Source: Zestomonas carbonaria
GTDB lineage: Bacteria > Pseudomonadota > Gammaproteobacteria > Pseudomonadales > Pseudomonadaceae
Direction: 5' to 3'
Assembly: GCF_904061905.1 (NCBI RefSeq)
Contig: NZ_CAJFCI010000089.1
Coordinates: 1-35,923 of the forward strand
Length of the DNA: 35,923 nucleotides
The notes under the pieces were generated by a model. That model saw only the letters and a list, made by a program, of their open reading frames with translations, had not been told where the DNA came from and searched no databases. The number at the start of each line of letters is the position of its first letter. Position 1 is the stretch's first letter. Of the stretch, positions 31,292-35,923 are shown one piece after another. The translations under genes and the position numbers were made by a program.

Positions 31292-32251
31292 ATGGATCTG
31301 CTGTTGATTCTGACCTATGCGGCCATCGCCATCGCCGTATTCAAGATATTCCGCATCCCGCTGAACAAGTGGACGGTACCGACCGCCGTTCTCGGCGGCG
31401 TAGTGCTGATCGGCGCGCTGATCTTCACCATGAACTACAACCACCCCTATTCGGAGGTAGCCCGTAGCTACTTCGTTTCCACGCCGGTGATCCCCGTCGT
31501 CAGCGGGCAGGTCGTCGAAGTACCGGTTCGCCCCAACCAGCCGCTGGAAAAGGGCGATGTGCTGTTCCGCATCGATCCGACTCCTTTCGAAAACCGCGTC
31601 AAGTCGCTCCAGGCCCAGATGGTTTCGGCCCGGGCCGACCTTCACCGCGCGAGCGAGCTGGTCAAGCGCAATGTCGGCAACCGCCGCGACCTGGATATCG
31701 CCACCGCCCGCGTCGAAGACTTGCAGGCGCAACTCAACATCGCCCGCTTCGAACTGGACAGCACCACCGTGCGAGCGCCCGCCAAGGGCTATGTCACGCA
31801 CGTTTCCCTGCGGCCGGGGATGATGGCGACCAAGCTGCCGCTGCGGCCATCGATGGTGTTCATCCCGGACGAGGGGCATTACTTCGTCGCCTGGATGCGT
31901 CAGAACAGTCAACTGCGCCTGGTCGCCGGCGACGAGGCCGAGATCGCCTTCGACGGGGTTCCCGGCAAGGTCTTCACCGGCAAGGTGAAGCAGGTCATAT
32001 CGGTGATAGGTGAGGGCCAGGTGCAGCCATCCGGCACCTTGCTGAGCTTCACCGGTAGTCCACCGCCGGGGCGGGTACCGGTGTTCATCGAAATCACCGA
32101 CCCGGAATTTGCGCCCTACAGCGGCCTGATGCCCGGCGGCGCCTATGGCCAGGCGGCTGTCTACAGCCAGCATTTCCATCATGTGGCGGTGATGCGCAAG
32201 GTGCTGCTGCGCATGGCGGCGTGGATGAACTACATCTTCCCGTTCCACTAG
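31292..32251 (+). CDS. HlyD/EmrA-type membrane-fusion protein (YiaV-like)
   Basis: The 319-residue protein has an N-terminal anchor with two hydrophobic stretches (LLLILTYAAIAIAVFKIF and VLGGVVLIGALIF), a biotinyl-lipoyl-like domain (PVVSGQVVEVPVRPNQPLEKGDVLFRID), a short coiled-coil hairpin (about 105-155), and barrel domains with STTVRAPAKGYVTHVSLRPG. Such periplasmic adaptors link an inner-membrane partner to the envelope. It is coupled to the DUF3302 gene. The family has been tied to drug or lipid export, but the partner is not evident here. It is followed by a REP-rich gap. Confidence 0.9.
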   Translation: MDLLLILTYAAIAIAVFKIFRIPLNKWTVPTAVLGGVVLIGALIFTMNYNHPYSEVARSYFVSTPVIPVVSGQVVEVPVRPNQPLEKGDVLFRIDPTPFENRVKSLQAQMVSARADLHRASELVKRNVGNRRDLDIATARVEDLQAQLNIARFELDSTTVRAPAKGYVTHVSLRPGMMATKLPLRPSMVFIPDEGHYFVAWMRQNSQLRLVAGDEAEIAFDGVPGKVFTGKVKQVISVIGEGQVQPSGTLLSFTGSPPPGRVPVFIEITDPEFAPYSGLMPGGAYGQAAVYSQHFHHVAVMRKVLLRMAAWMNYIFPFH

Positions 32252-32296
32252 GACGGACCGACTTTCAGCTCCATCTCACAAGCAAGACGCCGCTTG

Positions 32297-32530
32297 CCGT
32301 AGGAGCGAGCCCTGCTCGCGCAGCCAACGCAGATGCCCCGTCCGGGCGCAACCGCGAATCGCGGGCATGGCCCGCTCCTACGGGGTTTCATGGGGCCTTG
32401 TGCCAATCATTCCCGCCGCGCATTCACTTGATCCAGAACCTCCGGGTTTCCTCCACCTGCGAACTCCGCTCCCGACCGTAGGAGCGGCCCATGGCCGCGA
32501 AAAGCATCGCGGGCATGGCCCGCTCTACGA
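32297..32530. repeat. Cluster of four Pseudomonas REP sequences in two inverted pairs
   Basis: Sequences of the type CCGTAGGAGCG...GCCCGCGA occur at 32297-32320, 32360-32384 (inverted), 32476-32500 and 32507-32530 (inverted). They have the palindromic core GTAGGAGCGGGC and complement that marks Pseudomonas intergenic REPs. They fill the convergent 335-bp gap between the HlyD gene and the small oxidase subunit gene, where they probably stabilise message ends. I see no gene or intrinsic terminator there. Confidence 0.85.
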
Positions 32531-32586
32531 GTTCGCCGTGGCGCTCGGCGCGTCGTTCGCTCTCATCCGCCAGAGTCCCTGGCCGT

Positions 32587-32820
32587 TCAGATATCCTGCC
32601 GTCCCCAGTATGCACAGTCTCCATTGCAGGTACCTGGGCAGGCGCAACCGGTACTGCTGCGGCCGGTCGCCAGTTCCATGCGCCGGGCGACTTCGGGGTC
32701 GTCGGCGAACGGCAGCATGGTGGCTTCCTCGATATCCCCACGACGCTCTTCGCGCAGGTTCCACTGCACCGCGACGTAGAAACCCACCAGCAGCAGAGTG
32801 GAGAACAGCAGGTAGAACAT
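32587..32820 (-). CDS. Small cbb3 oxidase subunit (CcoQ-like, PA4134-like) with Cys-rich tail
   Basis: The 77-residue protein has one N-terminal helix (MFYLLFSTLLLVGFYVAVQW) followed by the FixQ/CcoQ-like sequence LREERRGDIEEATMLPFADD and a cysteine-rich end, TGCACPGTCNGDCAYWG, with four cysteines. It starts 9 bp after the ccoN4 stop with GAGG overlapping that stop. The position matches PA4134, described as the orphan CcoQ partner of CcoN4. The cysteines are not part of a usual CcoQ and could bind metal or a cluster (inference). Confidence 0.82.
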   Translation of the reverse strand: MFYLLFSTLLLVGFYVAVQWNLREERRGDIEEATMLPFADDPEVARRMELATGRSSTGCACPGTCNGDCAYWGRQDI

Positions 32821-32829
32821 GAACGCGCC

Positions 32830-34257
32830 TCAGTGTGTCGCGGCAGATACGTAGGCCACCGCCGGTTGCCCTGCGCGCACGGTACGCCAGGTGTTGTAGG
32901 CCATCAGCAGCATGCCGGTGAGGAAGAACAGTCCTCCGACCAGGCGCACCACGAAGCCGGGATGGCTGGCCTGCAGGGCTTCGACGAAGGAGTAGGTCAG
33001 GGTGCCGTCTTCGTTGATCGCCCGCCACATCAGGCCCTGGGTGATGCCGTTGACCCACATCGAGGCGATGTAGAGGACGGTGCCGATGGTGGCGAGCCAG
33101 AAGTGAACGTTGATCAGGCCGACGCTGTGCATCTGCTCGCGCCCCCAGAGTTTCGGAACCATGTGGTAGACGGCACCGAAGGTGATCATCGCCACCCAGC
33201 CCAGCGCCCCGGCGTGCACGTGGCCGATGGTCCAGTCGGTGTAGTGGGAGAGGGCGTTGACGGTCTTGATGGCCATCATCGGGCCTTCGAAGGTGGACAT
33301 GCCATAGAACGCCAGCGACAACACCAGGAAGCGCAGGATCGGGTCGCTGCGCAGCTTATGCCAGGCACCGGAGAGGGTCATCATGCCGTTGATCATGCCA
33401 CCCCAGGATGGCGCCAGGAGGATGATCGACATCACCATGCCCAGCGACTGCGCCCAGTCCGGCAGGGCGGTGTAGTGCAGATGGTGCGGGCCGGCCCAGA
33501 TGTACAGGGTGATCAACGCCCAGAAGTGCACGATCGACAGTCGGTAGGAGTACACCGGGCGGTTCGCCTGCTTGGGCACGAAGTAGTACATCATCCCCAG
33601 GAAGCCAGTGGTCAGGAAGAAGCCCACCGCATTGTGGCCGTACCACCATTGCACCATGGCGTCGGTAGCGCCGGAATAGACCGGGTAGGACTTGAACCAG
33701 TCGACCGGAATGGATAGGTGGTTGACCACGTGGAGCATGGCGATGACCACGATGAAGGCGCCGAAGAACCAGTTGCCGACGTACAGATGCTTGGTCTTGC
33801 GGCGCAGCAGCGTGCCGAAGAACACCACGCCGTAGGCGACCCAGACGATGGCCATCCATACCGCACCGGCGAACTCGATTTCGGCGTATTCCTTGGTGGT
33901 CGTGTATCCCAGCGGCAAGGTCGCCAGCAGGATGAGGATCACTGCCTGCCAGCCCCAGAAAGTAAAGGCGGCGAGTCGGTCGGAGAACAGCCGGGCCTGG
34001 CAAGTGCGCTGTACCGCGTAGTAGCTGGCAGCGAACTGCGCGCTACCGGCGAAACCAAAGATCACCAGGTTGGTGTGCAGTGGACGCAGGCGGCCGAAGC
34101 TGGTCCACGGCAGGTCGAAGTTCATCTGCGGCCAGACCAGTTGGCTGGCGATCAGCACGCCCATGGCCATGCCGACCACGCCCCAGACCACGGTCATGAT
34201 CGTGAACTGGCGTACCACCTTGTAGTTGTATGGTTGCTCTGCGATTGCTGTGCTCAT
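32830..34257 (-). CDS. ccoN4: Orphan cbb3-type cytochrome c oxidase catalytic subunit CcoN4
   Basis: The 475-residue integral membrane protein is the heme-copper oxidase catalytic subunit: about twelve helices, H61 in RPLHTNLVIFGFAG (low-spin heme), QWWYGHNAVGFFLTTGF (Cu-B His), GPHHLHYTALPDWAQSLG (Cu-B His pair) and HVHAGALGWVAMITFGAVYHM (heme ligands). No ccoO or ccoP gene is beside it, only the small subunit, so it must work with CcoO/CcoP from elsewhere, as known for CcoN4 in P. aeruginosa, where mixed oxidases with CcoN4 tolerate cyanide. The shared operator and an ANR-like box lie 83-115 bp upstream. In PAO1 this gene adjoins the mpaR homologue; here they are about 20 kb apart. Confidence 0.92.
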   Translation of the reverse strand: MSTAIAEQPYNYKVVRQFTIMTVVWGVVGMAMGVLIASQLVWPQMNFDLPWTSFGRLRPLHTNLVIFGFAGSAQFAASYYAVQRTCQARLFSDRLAAFTFWGWQAVILILLATLPLGYTTTKEYAEIEFAGAVWMAIVWVAYGVVFFGTLLRRKTKHLYVGNWFFGAFIVVIAMLHVVNHLSIPVDWFKSYPVYSGATDAMVQWWYGHNAVGFFLTTGFLGMMYYFVPKQANRPVYSYRLSIVHFWALITLYIWAGPHHLHYTALPDWAQSLGMVMSIILLAPSWGGMINGMMTLSGAWHKLRSDPILRFLVLSLAFYGMSTFEGPMMAIKTVNALSHYTDWTIGHVHAGALGWVAMITFGAVYHMVPKLWGREQMHSVGLINVHFWLATIGTVLYIASMWVNGITQGLMWRAINEDGTLTYSFVEALQASHPGFVVRLVGGLFFLTGMLLMAYNTWRTVRAGQPAVAYVSAATH

Positions 34258-34340
34258 GGGCAGTCTTCTCTACGGCCGATACGGGCTGGGGTCGGATGCG
34301 GATGAGCGCGGACTGTAGCGTCGCGAGGTGGACGAACACA

Positions 34341-34373
34341 GATTCAGATTTCTCTATTTGATACGGATCAGAA
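34341..34373 (-). promoter_or_regulatory. MpaR-type direct-repeat operator, copy 3 (ccoN4 promoter), overlapping an ANR-like box
   Basis: Toward ccoN4 it reads TTCTGATCC, 15 nt, ATCTGAATC, with the same spacing as the copies at 13904 and 16763; its proximal edge is 83 bp before the ccoN4 start. Overlapping the distal half is TTGATACGGATCAG (34358-34371), one mismatch from the ANR/FNR consensus TTGAT-N4-ATCAA. A possible -10, CTACAGT, lies 19 nt past the TCTGT that ends the site. Confidence 0.7.
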
Positions 34374-34409
34374 TGAACACGGTATCCGTCTGGGCAACCT
34401 CATTGCTGG

Positions 34410-34443
34410 AAAAAACAGGGCCCGGAAACAGCTAGGACCCTGT
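34410..34443 (-). terminator. Rho-independent terminator of the SDR transcript
   Basis: On the minus strand ACAGGGTCC pairs with GGGCCCTGT (9 bp including one U-G pair) around a 10-nt loop, followed at once by TTTTTT. It lies about 35 nt after the SDR stop codon and is oriented to end that transcript. Confidence 0.8.
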
Positions 34444-34477
34444 ACCAAAGGAACGTTGCAAGCAGGCGGGAGCGATC

Positions 34478-35224
34478 TCAGCGCAGCGTGTAGCCGTTAT
34501 CCACGACCAGATCCTGCCCGTGGATGCTGCGTGCGTCTTCCGACAGCAGGAAGACGATCACGTCGGCGATAGCCCCGGCATCCAGGAATTTCCCATCCAG
34601 CAGGCGCTGGTTGACCGTGCCGGCCACCTCGGTGAGCTGGGTGTCGTCCAGGCCCAGGGTCCCCCAGATCGGGGTCGCGGTAGGGCCCGGAGACACCATG
34701 TTGATGCGTACCCCTTGCGTTGCCAGTTCGACGGCCAGGGTCCTGGCCTGCGCCTTGAGTGCCGACTTCGAGGCGATATAGGCCGCCAGCCCCGGGAAGG
34801 TCACTTGCGACAGGAAGGTGCCGATGAATACCACCGATGCCGGCTTGGCCAGTTGCTCGAGCAAGGTGGCCAGGGTATTCAGGGCGCCGGCGCCGTTGAC
34901 CGCCCACTGTCGATCGAAGGCGGAGCTGTCCAGGCCATCGGCTAGCTGGGCGATACCCGCATTGGGGACCAGGTAGTCGATCGGTCCCAGCGATCGGGCA
35001 TGCTGCGCCAGCTTGTCGAGGTCCGCCTGCCGGGTGACGTCACCGGCGAGCCAGTGCAATTGGTCGCCGAAACGCTCATGCAGGTCGTGCAGGTGACCGC
35101 TGCGGCGAGCCATCGCCAAAACCTGCGTGCCTCTTTGCAGTAGTCGTTCGGTCAGTGCCAGGCCGATTCCCGAGCTGGCGCCAGTGACCACGGCAAGGCG
35201 ACCCTTGAATTCATCGTTCGACAT
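34478..35224 (-). CDS. Short-chain dehydrogenase/reductase
   Basis: The 248-residue protein has the SDR cofactor motif VTGASSGIGLALTERL, the active-site Y149 and K153 (AAYIASKSALKAQ), and the loop INMVSPGPTATPIW. The motif usually read NNAG is VPNAG. It should act on an unknown alcohol or ketone in the cytoplasm. ATG at 35224 with GAGGAG upstream; the open frame extends further but through the neighbouring gene. It overlaps the glycine-zipper gene by 14 bp, is its partner in the operon, and is followed by a clear terminator. Confidence 0.9.
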   Translation of the reverse strand: MSNDEFKGRLAVVTGASSGIGLALTERLLQRGTQVLAMARRSGHLHDLHERFGDQLHWLAGDVTRQADLDKLAQHARSLGPIDYLVPNAGIAQLADGLDSSAFDRQWAVNGAGALNTLATLLEQLAKPASVVFIGTFLSQVTFPGLAAYIASKSALKAQARTLAVELATQGVRINMVSPGPTATPIWGTLGLDDTQLTEVAGTVNQRLLDGKFLDAGAIADVIVFLLSEDARSIHGQDLVVDNGYTLR

Positions 35225-35588
35225 GGAGCGGCTCCTCGGCGGCGCTGGAGACGATGCGTGTACCTTTGCGGGTGACGGCCTCGCCGGCAGAGAACCGGGC
35301 GTTGGGGGAGCGCACGACGCTGCGCTCTCCCACATCGTTTTCCACTTCGTACGCTCTCTCGTCGAGGCCGCCGGCTTGCTGTGCCGAGCCCCCCAACCAG
35401 AAGCCGGCGCCCGCGCCGACCAGCCCGCCGATGGGGCCTCCGGCGGCGGCGCCAAGCATCAGGCCACTCAAGGCCCCTACGCCTTTGCCGGCGGTAGTGT
35501 CGGGTACTTCACGAATCACCTGGTCGGCCAGGGCTACTTGGGAAGCGAGCAGGCCGAAGCACAGCGCAAGGGAGGACAGTCTGTTCAT
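35211..35588 (-). CDS. Glycine-zipper envelope protein
   Basis: The 125-residue protein has a signal peptide (MNRLSSLALCFGLLASQVALA, cut before DQ) and a central glycine-zipper stretch (GKGVGALSGLMLGAAAGGPI and GGLVGAGAGFWLGG), as in small SlyB/OmpA-associated or osmotically induced proteins that dimerise in membranes. No lipobox Cys is seen. The tail is polar and has no known domain. ATG at 35588 with AGGAA upstream. Function unknown; the overlap with the SDR gene suggests shared regulation from the AT-rich region at 35700-35800. Confidence 0.8.
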   Translation of the reverse strand: MNRLSSLALCFGLLASQVALADQVIREVPDTTAGKGVGALSGLMLGAAAGGPIGGLVGAGAGFWLGGSAQQAGGLDERAYEVENDVGERSVVRSPNARFSAGEAVTRKGTRIVSSAAEEPLHVER

Positions 35589-35923
35589 GATGGTTCCTGG
35601 GATTTCCTTGAGTGGGGTGTGGTCTGTTCCGAGGATCGAAGAGGGAGGGCATGGCACGTGACGTTTCATTTCTCTTCCTACACGCTGGTTTTGGTTCGCC
35701 TGTCGTCATTCCATTTTCCGTGCCATTTATTTTATTGTTCATTATCAATAAGTTATTTTTCATTGATGTCAAAATGACCTTATCAATAAATGGTCATTGT
35801 GACTTCTAAATGTCCTTATGACCCAACCCCGGGAGATGCTCGATCCTGGTGGTGGCCGGAAAAGATCAGGGAATGCGAGGGGGATGGAGACGGGGAGGCG
35901 TGTTCGCGGGGGCGTTGCCGGGG
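35589..35923. promoter_or_regulatory. AT-rich promoter/operator region of the minus-strand operon; no gene seen
   Basis: A strikingly AT-rich patch (about 35700-35812) sits in GC-rich DNA. It has two identical TTATCAATAA sequences (35742-35751 and 35780-35789) and an inverted repeat ATGACC / GGTCAT (35774-35779 and 35792-35797) whose 12-bp centre includes the second copy. These look like regulator sites for the glycine-zipper/SDR operon or for a gene beyond the window. The last ~100 bases contain nothing I can support. Confidence 0.5.

Noticed and set aside
1..35923. CRISPR arrays, tRNA or rRNA genes, integrase or insertion-sequence transposase
   Set aside because: I saw no array of regularly spaced repeats, no cloverleaf or rRNA signature, and no transposase or integrase motif in any frame; mobility is indicated only by small repeats and scars.

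Overview
The window is high-GC gamma-proteobacterial DNA and looks like Pseudomonas, most likely P. aeruginosa or a close relative. The reasons are GC-rich third codon positions, strong GGAG-type ribosome sites, Pseudomonas-style REP repeats, and recognisable versions of the P. aeruginosa PA4129-PA4134 (cyanide/low-oxygen) genes: an orphan cbb3 oxidase subunit CcoN4 with its small partner, CcoG, an MpaR-like MocR regulator, a siroheme nitrite/sulfite reductase and a DUF934 protein. The species is inferred from protein resemblance; no search was run.

Layout. (1) 1-1128: 5' end of glyoxylate carboligase (gcl, minus) and a divergent LysR regulator. (2) 1360-10933: a chaperone-usher fimbrial locus led by a NarL-type response regulator and a 1217-residue BvgS/EvgS-type hybrid kinase, then major pilin, chaperone, usher and two-domain tip protein. 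A 137-bp inverted-repeat element sits in the 3' end of the chaperone gene. (3) 10940-13837 (minus): ccoG then mpaR-like. (4) 14064-16616: a scrambled patch with a truncated DUF1905 gene, a PaaI-type thioesterase, the wreck of a PAAR/S-pyocin/colicin-E3-type rRNase toxin with a candidate immunity gene, a 127-bp second copy of part of the thioesterase gene, and an AT-richer GNAT gene. (5) 16872-20078: a tightly overlapped operon of nitrite/sulfite reductase, DUF934, LrgA and LrgB. (6) 20198-25925: AraC regulators around a Tat-exported chloroperoxidase/esterase, two isochorismatase-like hydrolases and a periplasmic protein. (7) 26075-32251: LysR/SDR/DUF1097, a threonine dehydratase-like enzyme, a flavodoxin-fold reductase/TetR pair, and a DUF3302 + HlyD pair. 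(8) 32587-34257 (minus): ccoN4 and its small subunit. (9) 34478-35588 (minus): an SDR and a glycine-zipper protein.

The clearest system-level signal is a shared operator. The same direct repeat, (A/T)TCTGATCC-N15-ATCTGA(A/G)TC, lies at an equivalent distance (66-83 bp) upstream of ccoG-mpaR, of the reductase-DUF934-lrgAB operon and of ccoN4. Exact 15-bp spacing in all three, the direct-repeat geometry favoured by MocR-family regulators, and the known role of MpaR in driving ccoN4 during cyanogenesis suggest that these three transcription units, spread over about 20 kb here, form one regulon. In this genome that regulon appears to include lrgAB.
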